DNA of 64,000 bases from Streptomyces sp. NRRL B-3428 (GTDB lineage Bacteria; Actinomycetota; Actinomycetes; Streptomycetales; Streptomycetaceae): positions 60,260 to 124,259 of the forward strand of contig JOGW01000020.1 in the NCBI GenBank assembly GCA_000721375.1, in the 5' to 3' direction. The notes beneath the pieces were generated by a model, which was not told the DNA's origin, did not search any database, and saw nothing but the letters and a program-made list of their open reading frames with translations. Below, in pieces: positions 31,233 to 40,209 of this stretch (its first letter is position 1; the number at the start of each line of letters is the position of its first letter). The position numbers and the translations under genes are program-made.

Positions 31233-32099
31233 TCAGCCCTTGGTCGCGCCCATCGTGATGCCGCCGATCAGCTGGCGTTCGGCCACCGCGTAGAAGGCGA
31301 GGGCGGGGGCCATCGACAGGACGAGGTAGGCGAAGATGCGGGCCGTGTCGCTGGAGTACTGGCCCTGGAACTGCTGGACGCCGACGGGGATGGTCCACCA
31401 GGTGGGTTCGCTGAAGATGAGCAGCGGAAGCAGGAAGTTGTTCCAGCTGGCGACGATGGCGAGGACCGAGACCGTGCCGAGCGCGGGCCGCGCCATCGGC
31501 AGCAGGATCCGCCAGAAGAAGCCGTAGGCGGAGCAGCCGTCGAGTGTGGCCGCTTCCTCGATCTCGCCGGGGATCTCCCGGAAGAAGTTGCGCAGGATGA
31601 CGACGGTCATCGGCAGTGCGAACGCGGCCTGGGGCAGGATCACACCCCAGGGGTTGTCAAGGAGTCCGAAGGTCCGCAGGAGCACGAACAACGGCAGGAT
31701 CGCCACCGCGAACGGGAACATCAGGCCGGCTGTGAAGAGCGTGAAGATCAGCTCACGGCCGCGGAAGGCGAATCGAGCCAGCGCGTAGGCGGCGAGCGCC
31801 GCGGTGCCCACGGCAAGGACCGTCGTGGCCACGGCGATCAGAGTGGACGAACCGAGCATCCGCCAGAACGCGCTGTCCTGAAGGATGTCGGTGTAGTTCT
31901 TCGTCACCCACGGCGAAGGCAGGCCGAAGGCATTGTCGGACAGCTGGTCGGTGGACTTGAAACCCGAGATGAGCGCGTAGAGGAGCGGCGTCACCATCAC
32001 GGCGCCGATCACCCACACCGTCACGTACACGGGTACCGAGCGCACCCTGCGCCGGCGGGCCGCGGTCTTCGCGGTGACCACGGAATCAGTGGCAGTCAT
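31233..32099 (-). CDS. bxlG: Xylo-oligosaccharide ABC permease (BxlG type)
   Basis: 288 aa MalG-like permease, six TM helices, with the EAA loop EEAATLDGCSAYGFFWRILLP around 190. The ATG at 32099 overlaps the preceding TGA (ATGA). It forms the membrane channel with BxlF for the BxlE binding protein. Specificity is inferred from the beta-xylosidase and xylanase in the same operon. Confidence 0.88.
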   Translation of the reverse strand: MTATDSVVTAKTAARRRRVRSVPVYVTVWVIGAVMVTPLLYALISGFKSTDQLSDNAFGLPSPWVTKNYTDILQDSAFWRMLGSSTLIAVATTVLAVGTAALAAYALARFAFRGRELIFTLFTAGLMFPFAVAILPLFVLLRTFGLLDNPWGVILPQAAFALPMTVVILRNFFREIPGEIEEAATLDGCSAYGFFWRILLPMARPALGTVSVLAIVASWNNFLLPLLIFSEPTWWTIPVGVQQFQGQYSSDTARIFAYLVLSMAPALAFYAVAERQLIGGITMGATKG

Positions 32100-33094
32100 C
32101 GGGTACCCCGCATGTTCGTGAGGGCGCCTTCGGTGTCGCGGCGCAGCACATAGCGCTGGTAGAAGAGGGCGAAGACGAGGCTGATGAGGAACATGACGAT
32201 CGAGATCGCGCTGGCGTACCCCATCTGGTAGCGCTTGAAGCCGAACTGGAACATCGTGATCGCCATGGTCTCCGACTGGTGGTCGGGACCGCCCTGCGTC
32301 ACCACCCACACCAGGTCGAAGAGCTGGATCGCGCCGATCACGGACAGGAACACGCTCATCCGGATCGTCGGACCGAGCAGGGGCAGCGTCACGTTGCGAA
32401 AGCGCTGCCAGGCATTCGCCCCGTCGATCCGGGCGGCTTCGTGGAGCTCGGGCGGTATCCCTTGCAGTCCCGCGAGGAGCAACATCATGTGGAAGCCGAA
32501 GTATTTCCAGGTCATGACCAGGAAGAGGGTCGCCATGACGGTGTCCGGGTCGGCGAACCAGAGACCACCGAGGCCGTCGAGACCCACCGCGCCGAGCACG
32601 CGGTCGGCGAGCCCGCTGTCCGGCGCGAAGATCATCGCGAACAGCACTCCGGTGATGACCTCGGACAGGACGAACGGCGCGAAGAACAGCATCCGGTAGA
32701 AGGCTCGGCCGCGCAGCTTCTGGTTGAGGAGCACGGCCATCGCGAGCGCGAACGGCAGCTGCAGTCCGAGCGAGAGCAGGACGAGCAGCAGGCCGCGCCA
32801 CAGGTCGCCGAGGAACACCGGGTCCTCGAACAGGCGCGTGAAGTTGTCCACGCCGACGAAGTTCGAAGGCGAGCCGAATCCGCCCCAGTTGAAGAGGGCG
32901 ACGTATCCCGCGTACACGATCGGGACCGCCACGAACACGAGGAACAGCACGAGTCCGGGGACGGTGAAGAGGAATGCGGTGAGCCAGTCGCGGAACCGGC
33001 GGGCGAGCGGCCGCCGGTTCTGCTCCTGGACGGCCGGCGGGGCCTCGCCCAAGGCGGGGCCCGCGTCCTTGAGATCAGTGGAAGTCATGGTCAC
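32096..33094 (-). CDS. bxlF: Xylo-oligosaccharide ABC permease (BxlF type)
   Basis: 332 aa MalF-like permease with six TM helices after a charged N-terminus, and EAA loop HEAARIDGANAWQRFRNVTLP. Start is either the GTG at 33094 or the ATG two codons later (33088); neither has a clear ribosome site, consistent with coupling to the binding-protein stop immediately upstream. Confidence 0.88.
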   Translation of the reverse strand: MTMTSTDLKDAGPALGEAPPAVQEQNRRPLARRFRDWLTAFLFTVPGLVLFLVFVAVPIVYAGYVALFNWGGFGSPSNFVGVDNFTRLFEDPVFLGDLWRGLLLVLLSLGLQLPFALAMAVLLNQKLRGRAFYRMLFFAPFVLSEVITGVLFAMIFAPDSGLADRVLGAVGLDGLGGLWFADPDTVMATLFLVMTWKYFGFHMMLLLAGLQGIPPELHEAARIDGANAWQRFRNVTLPLLGPTIRMSVFLSVIGAIQLFDLVWVVTQGGPDHQSETMAITMFQFGFKRYQMGYASAISIVMFLISLVFALFYQRYVLRRDTEGALTNMRGTR

Positions 33095-34402
33095 TTACTG
33101 GCTCTTCGCTACCTCGGTGACGGAACGTGCCACGTCCGCCGGTGACTTGGAGCCCGCGATGAGCGCGGCCACCGAGTCGTTGACCTCCTGGCCGACGGCC
33201 GGCGGGTAGGCTTGGTCGAGGTAGAGCTGGAAGGCGGTGGACGCGTTCAGCAGGTCGGAGACGGCCTTGAGGTTGGGGTCGGTGAGCGCGTCCAGGGCCT
33301 TGGTGTTGACCGGAATCATCTTGCCCTCGGTGACGAGCGCGCGGTTTCCCTCGGGTCCGACGAACCACTTCATGAACTCGAGGGCCTCCTTGGGCCCGCC
33401 CTTGCGCAGCGCGTACCCGCCTCCGCCGCCCATGACGTCGGTGGCCTTGCCCTTGCCGCCCTCGACAGCCGGGAACGGGAAGAAGCCGAGGTCGGCACCG
33501 AGCCCCTTGCCCTCCGAGGCCTGCACGTTGGGGGCCCACTGGCCCATCAGCTCGATGGCGGCCTTGGCGTTGCCCATCGTGGCGCCCTGACCGGTCGGGC
33601 CGGGGTAGGCGGCGCCGAGGAAGCCCTTCTGGAACGGGTCGAGGTCGACGAGCTCCTTGAGGTGCTCGCCCGCCTTGACGAAGTCGTCGCCGCTGAAGTC
33701 CTTGGCGTCCGCGGCCTTCTGCATACCGTCGACGCCGGCCACACGGATCGCGAGGTATGCCCAGTAGTACATGCCGGGCCACTTCTCCTTGCCGGCGAGG
33801 GCGATCGGCGTGATACCCGCGGACTTGAGCTTCTTCACCGCGTCGAGGAACTCGCCCCAGGTCGCGGGCGGGGCGGCGATCCCGGCCTTCTTGAAGTGCG
33901 CCTTGTTGTACCAGAAGCCGACGGCTCCGATGTCCATCGGTACGGCGTACATCCTGCCGTCGAACTCGTACGGCTTGCGCGAGGCGGGAACCAGGTCGCC
34001 GATCCAGTCCTTGACGACGTCGGTGATGTCCTCGGTGAGGCCGGCGTCGATCTGCTGCTTGAGGACGCCGCCGCCCCATGTGTTGTACAGGTCGGGCAGC
34101 TTGCCCGTGCCGACGAGGGCCGTCATCTTCGCCTTGAAGGCGTCGTTCTCCAGCGGGACTAGCTTGATCTTGGTCTTGGGGTGCGCCTTCTCGTACGCCT
34201 CGGCCTGCTTGGGCCACAGAGACTTGCCGGGCTCGGTGGTCTGGATGTGCCACCACTCGACGACGGTCCTGCCCTTGCTGTCGGTGCCGCCGCTTTCGTC
34301 GGAGTCCCCGCAGGACGCGAGCACCACGGTGCCCAGACCGGCGACGGTCGCCACGCCGAGGAACCGGCGCCGGGAGAAGGACGAGGGGGCAGTGTGTGGC
34401 AT
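33095..34402 (-). CDS. bxlE: Xylo-oligosaccharide-binding lipoprotein (BxlE type)
   Basis: 435 aa from the ATG at 34402 (GGAAGGTG upstream). Twin-Arg lipoprotein signal FSRRRFLGVATVAGLGTVVLASC, then an SBP_bac_1 fold (ending at the VAKSQ terminus). First gene of the operon bxlE-F-G-A-GH10; a near-consensus promoter sits 50-75 nt upstream, overlapped by a 13-bp inverted repeat. No ATPase gene is in the operon, as usual for streptomycete CUT1 systems that share MsiK. Confidence 0.9.
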   Translation of the reverse strand: MPHTAPSSFSRRRFLGVATVAGLGTVVLASCGDSDESGGTDSKGRTVVEWWHIQTTEPGKSLWPKQAEAYEKAHPKTKIKLVPLENDAFKAKMTALVGTGKLPDLYNTWGGGVLKQQIDAGLTEDITDVVKDWIGDLVPASRKPYEFDGRMYAVPMDIGAVGFWYNKAHFKKAGIAAPPATWGEFLDAVKKLKSAGITPIALAGKEKWPGMYYWAYLAIRVAGVDGMQKAADAKDFSGDDFVKAGEHLKELVDLDPFQKGFLGAAYPGPTGQGATMGNAKAAIELMGQWAPNVQASEGKGLGADLGFFPFPAVEGGKGKATDVMGGGGGYALRKGGPKEALEFMKWFVGPEGNRALVTEGKMIPVNTKALDALTDPNLKAVSDLLNASTAFQLYLDQAYPPAVGQEVNDSVAALIAGSKSPADVARSVTEVAKSQ

Positions 34403-34449
34403 GGCGCACCTTCCGGAAGAGATCCGAAAACTATCGGGGATGGGCACGG

Positions 34450-34478
34450 AAGTTACGGACACGCGAAGGGGGTGTCAA
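34450..34478 (-). promoter_or_regulatory. Promoter of the bxlE operon
   Basis: Read on the minus strand: -35 TTGACA (34478-34473), 17-nt spacer, -10 TAACTT (34455-34450). Consensus -35 and ideal spacing; predicted 5' leader ~40 nt. Confidence 0.65.
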
Positions 34479-34511
34479 CGGCCTTGACAAAAAAGGCTGT
34501 TGACACCCCCT
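34467..34511. promoter_or_regulatory. 13-bp inverted repeat overlapping the bxlE -35 box
   Basis: AGGGGGTGTCAAC (34467-34479) and GTTGACACCCCCT (34499-34511), perfect arms, 19-nt centre with an A6 run; the next bases GGCC/GGCT nearly extend it. It covers the -35 hexamer, so it may be an operator. It could also act as terminator of the upstream repressor gene. Confidence 0.6.
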
Positions 34512-34571
34512 GCGGAATGCCTGGTTCCTGTGCCGCCCCGAAGCGCCCCCCTCGCCGCTCCGGCCTGCTCG

Positions 34572-35630
34572 CTACGCCGCGCCGGGCGCCGCCGTACTGG
34601 CCCTGATCACGAGTTCCGTCGCCAGTTCCACGCGGGGCGCGGCGGGAGCGACGGACCGGGCGAGATCCAGGATCGTACGGACGGCCAACTTGCCCATGTC
34701 CGTGAGCGGTTGGCGCACCGTGGTGAGCGGCGGCGCCGACCAGCGCACTTCCGGAAGGTCGTCGAAGCCCACGACGCTCATGTCCTCGGGCACCCGCAGC
34801 CCGCGCCGGCGCAGCGCCTCGATCGCGCCGAGCGCCATCTGGTCACTGGCGGCGAAGACCGCGGTCGGCGGTTCATCGAGGTCAAGCAGGCGGTTACAGC
34901 CCGTGAACCCCGACTCGTGATAGAAGTCCCCGGGCACGATCAGGGCGTCGTCGACCGGCACACCCGCCGCATCCAGCGCCGCACGGTAGCCGTCGAGCCG
35001 GGCCCGCGAGCACAGCAACCGCGGCGGGCCCTCGATGAACCCGATCCTGCGATGGCCGAGCGCGAGCAGATGCTCGGTCGCCGCCATCCCGCCCGCCCAG
35101 TTGGTCGCGCCGATGGTGGGCTCCTGGAACGCGGGCGAACCGGCGGGATCGATGACCACCAACGGCACGCCCAGACGCCGCAGTTCGTCGTGCAGCACCG
35201 GCTCGAGCACCGAGGTCACCAGAATCACCCCGTCCGAGGCGCGGGCCCGCAGGTTCGTCATCCACTGCTGGGCCGAGCCCGCCCGGTCGTGTATCGCAGA
35301 GACCACCGTGCCCACGCCGGACTCGTGCGCGACCTCCTCGACCCCTCGGATGATTTCCACGGCCCAGGGGCTGTCCAGGTCGTTGAAGACCAAGTCGACC
35401 AGCGCCGCCCGGTCACCCGGCGCGGGCGGCTTGCGACGGTAGCCGTGCCGATGGAGGAGATCCTCCACCCGCGCCCGGGTGGCCGGAGAGACATCCGACC
35501 TCCCATTGACCACGCGCGACACGGTGGGTACGGATACCCCGGCCTCCCGCGCTATCTCGGTGATCGTCACCTTGGCGGGCCCGTCCAGGCTCCGCGTGGC
35601 TGTCTTGCGCTGGACACCATCCGCGGCCAC
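34572..35630 (-). CDS. bxlR: LacI family repressor of the xylo-oligosaccharide operon (BxlR type)
   Basis: 352 aa using the GTG at 35630, which has GGAGGT 6 nt upstream; the open frame extends to 35693 without a ribosome site. HTH: KVTITEIAREAGVSVPTVSRVV. Core: sugar-binding domain with VFNDLDSPWAVEIIRGVEE and VVGFDDLPEVRWSAPPLTTVRQ. Immediately upstream of bxlE in the same direction, the arrangement known for BxlR. Expected inducer: xylobiose. Confidence 0.88.
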   Translation of the reverse strand: MAADGVQRKTATRSLDGPAKVTITEIAREAGVSVPTVSRVVNGRSDVSPATRARVEDLLHRHGYRRKPPAPGDRAALVDLVFNDLDSPWAVEIIRGVEEVAHESGVGTVVSAIHDRAGSAQQWMTNLRARASDGVILVTSVLEPVLHDELRRLGVPLVVIDPAGSPAFQEPTIGATNWAGGMAATEHLLALGHRRIGFIEGPPRLLCSRARLDGYRAALDAAGVPVDDALIVPGDFYHESGFTGCNRLLDLDEPPTAVFAASDQMALGAIEALRRRGLRVPEDMSVVGFDDLPEVRWSAPPLTTVRQPLTDMGKLAVRTILDLARSVAPAAPRVELATELVIRASTAAPGAA

Positions 35631-35758
35631 CGTCACACCTCCGTCGCATCGCACCCGGAAAACGTCGGGCGTCTTCCGGAAACCGTAGAGCATTCTTTCG
35701 GCCGTGCGGCGGCCGAGGGGGTAACCGCGTCCGACCGGTCGGACATGCGCCGCCGAAT

Positions 35759-35959
35759 CTACGCCTCTGATCCACTGATCTGCCCGGCAAACCAGTCCAG
35801 TTGACGCTGCACCTGCACGACGTCACCGCCCTCGTGCTCGTTGAACGGGAAAGCGTGGATCTCCCGGACGGGATCGTGCGGGGCCAGTTCGCCGTAGCGA
35901 TGGTGGGCCGCGCACGCACCGCTCTGCGGGCACACGGTGTCGCGCAGCCCGACGCCGGG
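35759..35959 (-). pseudogene. C-terminal relic of an AXE1-family acetyl xylan esterase
   Basis: 67 codons read PGVGLRDTVCPQSGACAAHH, then HAFPFNEHEGG and a QRQLDWFAGQ tail, aligning with the Asp/His end of the intact esterase at 24346 (MDPICPASTVYAA...DHGGG). No N-terminal two thirds, no start. Further upstream on the same strand, 36004-36200 holds broken coding-like sequence (VDPALSGELIRFGHALDWHA) that I cannot name. Confidence 0.6.
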
Positions 35960-36236
35960 TCGCAGGAGGTGGGACCGTCGGTAAGCCGCCGCCCGCTCAG
36001 GGTGTGAGCAGAAGGTCCCGTTCCACCGGCGGCCGGCCGGCGTGCCAGTCCAGGGCGTGCCCGAAACGGATCAACTCGCCGGACAGGGCCGGATCCACCA
36101 GCCCGATGAAGGGACTCGACGGCGAACTCGACCTGGTCGAGGCTCGCCCGCCCGAAGGAGTCTCAGGGCGGCCGGCGCCGAGGCGGCCCGGGGCGCTTCA
36201 ACCCCCCTTGTACGCAACCAGCGGCGCCCTCTACTC

Positions 36237-36262
36237 TTTGTTTTGTGCCGCTACTAAACAAA
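36237..36262. promoter_or_regulatory. TTTGTTT/AAACAAA inverted repeat over the MFS start codon
   Basis: TTTGTTT (36237-36243) and AAACAAA (36256-36262) flank the GTG start at 36245. The sequence AGTTTGTTTAG on the minus strand resembles operators of ROK/XylR-type sugar repressors. It is strikingly A/T-rich in this genome. Confidence 0.5.
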
Positions 36263-37573
36263 CTCAAATCCGCAACCGCCGCGTCGGAGACTGCCGACAC
36301 AACTCCCGACACGGACACGGACACGGACACCGACACCGACACCGACACCGACACCACCAACGTGGCCCCGCGCAGCGGGCCGCCGACCACGCCGATCCGT
36401 GACCTGCGACGGCTCCGCATCGTCCTGACGGTCTTCTTCGCCCTGGACGGATTCATCTTCGCGGGCTGGGTGGTGCGCATCCCGGCGATCAAGGAGCAGA
36501 CGGGCGCCTCGTCCAGCGCCCTCGGACTGGCGCTCCTCGGCGTCTCCGTGGGCGCCGTGATCACGATGGTGCTCACCGGCCGCCTCTGCCGCCGCTACGG
36601 CAGCCACCCGGTGACCGTCGTCTGCGCAGTGCTGCTCTCGCTGAGTGTCGCGCTGCCTCCGCTGACGCACTCGGCGGCCGCCCTGGCCGCGGTGCTGTTG
36701 GTCTTCGGGGCGGCATACGGCGGGATCAACGTCGCCTTCAACAGCGCCGCCGTCGACCTCGTAGCCGCCCTGCGCCGCCCCATCATGCCCAGCTTCCACG
36801 CGGCGTTCAGCCTGGGTGGCATGGCCGGTGCGGGGCTCGGTGGCCTCATCGCAGGGTCCCTCTCCCCGACCAAGCACCTGCTCGGACTGACCTTGATCGG
36901 CCTCGCCGTGACCGCTATCGCCGGACCCGCCCTGCTGCGCCTCAATCCCGCAGCGCCGACCGACCGGCACAAGGCGAAAAGCGCCCCCCGTCGCCTCGAC
37001 TCCCGCACCCGCCGCCTCGTCATGGTCTTCGGCCTCATCGCGCTCTGCACGGCTTTCGGCGAAGGAGCACTCGCCGACTGGGGCGCCCTCCACCTCGAAC
37101 AAGACCTCAACGCCCACCCCGGCATGGCAGCCGCCGGCTACTCCCTCTTCGCGGGCGCGATGACGGTCGGCCGACTCAGCGGAACGACGCTCCTCGAACG
37201 GCTCGGCCAGACACCGATCATCGTCATCGGCGGCACGACAGCCACCGCCGGCATGCTCCTCGGCGCCCTCGCCCCCACCGTCTGGCTCGCCCTGCTCGGC
37301 TTCGCCATCACCGGCATCGGCCTCGCCAACCTCTTCCCCGTCGCCGTCGAACGCGCCGGCGCTCTCGCCGGCCCCAGCGGCGTCGCCACCGCCTCCACCC
37401 TCGGCTACGGCGGCATGCTCCTCGGACCGCCCGCCATCGGCTTCATGGCCGACTGGTTCACGCTGCCCGTGGCCCTCACGAGCGTCGCGGTGCTGGCGGG
37501 CACGGCCGCGCTGATCGGCTATGCGACGCGACGGCAGGACAGCTCGGCGTCGACGGTGGTGCTCGAAAGCTGA
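36245..37573 (+). CDS. Major facilitator superfamily transporter with Asp-Thr repeat N-terminus
   Basis: 442 aa, 12 predicted TM helices from residue ~60 on. MFS signature TGRLCRRYGSHPV after TM2-3 (loop 2-3) and a YbjJ-like helix set. Before TM1 lies an unusual (Asp-Thr)x8 run encoded by eight GACACS hexamers (36308-36355). GTG start at 36245 with no clear ribosome site; transcript may be leaderless. Substrate unknown; a sugar or drug efflux role are both possible. Confidence 0.8.
   Translation: MPLLNKLKSATAASETADTTPDTDTDTDTDTDTDTDTTNVAPRSGPPTTPIRDLRRLRIVLTVFFALDGFIFAGWVVRIPAIKEQTGASSSALGLALLGVSVGAVITMVLTGRLCRRYGSHPVTVVCAVLLSLSVALPPLTHSAAALAAVLLVFGAAYGGINVAFNSAAVDLVAALRRPIMPSFHAAFSLGGMAGAGLGGLIAGSLSPTKHLLGLTLIGLAVTAIAGPALLRLNPAAPTDRHKAKSAPRRLDSRTRRLVMVFGLIALCTAFGEGALADWGALHLEQDLNAHPGMAAAGYSLFAGAMTVGRLSGTTLLERLGQTPIIVIGGTTATAGMLLGALAPTVWLALLGFAITGIGLANLFPVAVERAGALAGPSGVATASTLGYGGMLLGPPAIGFMADWFTLPVALTSVAVLAGTAALIGYATRRQDSSASTVVLES
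36308..36355 (+). repeat. Hexanucleotide microsatellite GACACG/GACACC x8
   Basis: Three GACACG then five GACACC units, coding for (Asp-Thr)8 in the MFS protein. Unit length keeps the frame when copy number changes. Confidence 0.9.
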
Positions 37574-37630
37574 CGCGCCACGCGCGCTCTTCATGCCCCC
37601 GAGTGCGTTACGCCGCCGATTGCGACGCGA

Positions 37631-38239
37631 TTACGACCCCGCCTCCGCCCTCACCCGCTCGACCAGCAGCTTCACGAGCGGCTCAGTGGCGTCCGTGGAC
37701 TTGAGCTCGCTGCCCCTGACGCTGATCACCACCTTGTCGACGCGCAGGGTCACGCCGGTCGAGTACTCACCGGACGTGCCCTGCGACCAGGCCTTCATCT
37801 CGTCCGCGTCCTCGTCGATCTCCAGGGGCTGGGCCGGGCCATCGCCCTCGGCCTCCTTGGACAGCGCGCTCTTCATCATCGCCTGGGCACCGGTGGCGGA
37901 CTCGAAGGACAGCACGACCACCTTCGCCTGGGGCTCGGGTTCCCCCTCGGGCCTGTTCACCGTTCCCTCGTCGTAGGAATCGGTTCCCATGGCGACCAAC
38001 TTGCCGGACTTGCACTTGGGCGTCATGGAGAGGCATTGCTCAAGGGCTTCGTCTCCCCCGACGACCTCGGGGTCCGCCTGACCTCGCCACCCGGCGGTGA
38101 GGCTTTCCAGACTTGGCATGGCACGGCGCATCTGGTCCGCGGTGAGACCGACCTCCGCCCCGCCGTCACCCTGCGAGCAAGAAGTCAGACCACTCACACA
38201 CAGCACCGCCACGGCCCATCCCCGCAACAACGTCCGCAC
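37631..38239 (-). CDS. Putative lipoprotein of unknown function
   Basis: 202 aa with lipobox VSGLTSCS (lipid Cys ~21). The mature part is acidic and soluble, with one Cys pair (EQCLSMTPKCKSG) likely forming a disulfide and no recognised motif. GTG start at 38239 with GGTGAG nearby. Convergent with the MFS gene. The 275-nt gap to the sigma-CAP gene shows nothing I can name. Confidence 0.7.
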   Translation of the reverse strand: MRTLLRGWAVAVLCVSGLTSCSQGDGGAEVGLTADQMRRAMPSLESLTAGWRGQADPEVVGGDEALEQCLSMTPKCKSGKLVAMGTDSYDEGTVNRPEGEPEPQAKVVVLSFESATGAQAMMKSALSKEAEGDGPAQPLEIDEDADEMKAWSQGTSGEYSTGVTLRVDKVVISVRGSELKSTDATEPLVKLLVERVRAEAGS

Positions 38240-38514
38240 TGCAACTCACCCTCCCCGTAACCCACTTGGCGTCACGAGTGAATCTCATCAGCCGACCGGA
38301 CGCCAGCACGCACATGATGCACGCAAACAAGGGCAAACCCATCTACGCCATCTCCACGCCCTCCTCACATACGGCGTATCCCACACCCCTGAACCCTTGT
38401 GCCCCCGTGTCCGCACGCGCGAAGGTGACGCAATTCCTGTTATCCGCCGACGCTCCGAGGGTCTCCCTACTGCCGGCCCGGTGAGGCGGCGAGCGAGAGG
38501 GAGAGTGGACGGAC

Positions 38515-40194
38515 GTGGGTGTGAGCCGAGATGGTGGCGCGCTGGTGGCGGCGGCGCAGCGCGGTGACCGACGCGCGCAGGGCGACCTGGTCACCGCGTA
38601 TCTGCCGCTGGTCTACAACATCGTGGGCCGCGCGCTGAACGGTCATGCCGATGTCGACGACGTGGTGCAGGACACCATGCTGCGTGCGCTGCGCGGGCTC
38701 GGTCAGCTGCAGGATCCGCGGCGTTTCCGGTCCTGGATCGTGGCGATAGCGATGAACCAGATACGCGGCCACTGGCAGGCACGCCAGTCGGCGCCGGACG
38801 GTTTCGGGCTGCGCGAGGACTTCGATCTGGCCGATCCCGCCGGGGATTTCGTGAATGTCACGATTGTTCGGCTCGGTCTGGAAGGCCAGCGCCGTGAGGT
38901 CGCCGAGGCGACCCGCTGGCTGGAGGACGACGACCGCGACCTGCTCTCGCTGTGGTGGCTGGAGGCCGCGGGAGACCTGACCCGCCCCGAACTCGCCGCC
39001 GCGCTGGAGATCTCGGAGCAGCATGCCGCGGTGCGGGTGCAGCGGATGAAGGGGCAGCTGGAGACCGCGCGGGTCGTGGTGCGCACCCTGGCAGCGCCGC
39101 CGTGCCAAGGGCTTCGTGCGGTGCTCGGTATATGGGACGGGATTCCGTCGGGTCTGTGGCGCAAGCGCATAGCCCGGCACGTACGCGAGTGCCACTACTG
39201 CTCGCGGCACACGGCGGATCTGTGGCCGGCCGAAGGGCTGCTCGTGGGCTTCGGCCTTGTTCCGGTGGCGGGGGCTGCCGGAGCCGGAGTGTTCGCGGCG
39301 CTCGGGCTGTACGGGGAGACGGCGATGGAGACCGTCGTGTTCGCGGCGCCGGCGGGCGCCTCGTATGAGCCGTGGGGCAGCGGCGCGAGCGAGCCGTGGG
39401 ACACGCGGGCACCCGAGCCGTGGGACACCGGCGACAGCCGTGGCACCGATCTGACGCGGGTCGGGCCCACCCGCGCGCAGGAGCGCCGGATGCGTCAGCG
39501 CAGGCGGCGGCGTACGACCGGAGCGGCAGCGGCGGTCGCGCTCCTGGTCTCGGGCGTGACCGCCGTCGGAATCGATGTGCTGTCCCCCGACTCCGACAGC
39601 GACAAGGTCCGGGCGACGACGGCGGCCGACTCCGACTCCCCGCCCGAGACCGAGACCACAGCGGCCGACACGGAGTCGCCCAGCCCGTCCGTGTCGAAGA
39701 CCCCGAAGCCCTCGGCGAGCAAGAAGCCCTCAAAGACGGCGACGGCGAAGCCGACCACCTCCAAGCCGCAGCCGACCAGGACCGCGACCACCAAGCCCGC
39801 TCCGAAGCCGCCGGCCGACCCGGGTGGTACGCACGCCGAGCAGGTGCTCGCCCTGGTCAACACCGAGCGCGCCAAGGCGGGCTGTTCCCCGGTGACCTTG
39901 GACAGCCGGCTCTCCAAGGCCGCGCAGCTGCACAGCGAGGACATGTCGGCGAACAACTACTTCAGCCACACCAGCCAGGACGGTCGCAGCTTCGTCGAGC
40001 GGGCCAACGCACAAGGGGTCGACAACCCCGGCGCCGAGAACATCGCGCGCGGCCAGGGCTCGGCCGCGAGCGTGATGGAAGCCTGGATGAACTCGCAGGG
40101 CCACCGCGAGAACATCCTCAACTGCGGTCTCAAGACCATGGGGTTGGGGGTCGTGACGAGCGACTGGACCTGGACGCAGATGTTCGGCTGGTAG
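38515..40194 (+). CDS. ECF sigma factor fused to zinc-finger, TM helix and extracellular CAP/SCP domain
   Basis: 559 aa single reading frame. Sigma region 2 (~10-85, with DVDDVVQDTMLRALRGLGQ), sigma region 4 (~130-190, with LAAALEISEQHAAVRVQRMKG), and a zinc-binding anti-sigma-like Hx3Cx2C at 222-229. Then a hydrophobic stretch ~241-266, a poly-Arg stop (325-333), a TM helix ~336-353, a Ser/Thr/Pro/Lys linker (~355-435) and a CAP/SCP domain (440-559) with His473 and His530. The logic is a membrane-held sigma factor with an outside sensor. Release by proteolysis is inference. GTG start at 38515; a second GTG two codons on is possible. Confidence 0.9.
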   Translation: MGVSRDGGALVAAAQRGDRRAQGDLVTAYLPLVYNIVGRALNGHADVDDVVQDTMLRALRGLGQLQDPRRFRSWIVAIAMNQIRGHWQARQSAPDGFGLREDFDLADPAGDFVNVTIVRLGLEGQRREVAEATRWLEDDDRDLLSLWWLEAAGDLTRPELAAALEISEQHAAVRVQRMKGQLETARVVVRTLAAPPCQGLRAVLGIWDGIPSGLWRKRIARHVRECHYCSRHTADLWPAEGLLVGFGLVPVAGAAGAGVFAALGLYGETAMETVVFAAPAGASYEPWGSGASEPWDTRAPEPWDTGDSRGTDLTRVGPTRAQERRMRQRRRRRTTGAAAAVALLVSGVTAVGIDVLSPDSDSDKVRATTAADSDSPPETETTAADTESPSPSVSKTPKPSASKKPSKTATAKPTTSKPQPTRTATTKPAPKPPADPGGTHAEQVLALVNTERAKAGCSPVTLDSRLSKAAQLHSEDMSANNYFSHTSQDGRSFVERANAQGVDNPGAENIARGQGSAASVMEAWMNSQGHRENILNCGLKTMGLGVVTSDWTWTQMFGW

Positions 40195-40209
40195 CTTCCG
40201 GGCGCCGGA

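Noticed and set aside
34467..34511. Inverted repeat as IS or transposon end
   Set aside because: No transposase or duplication; it overlaps a good promoter instead.
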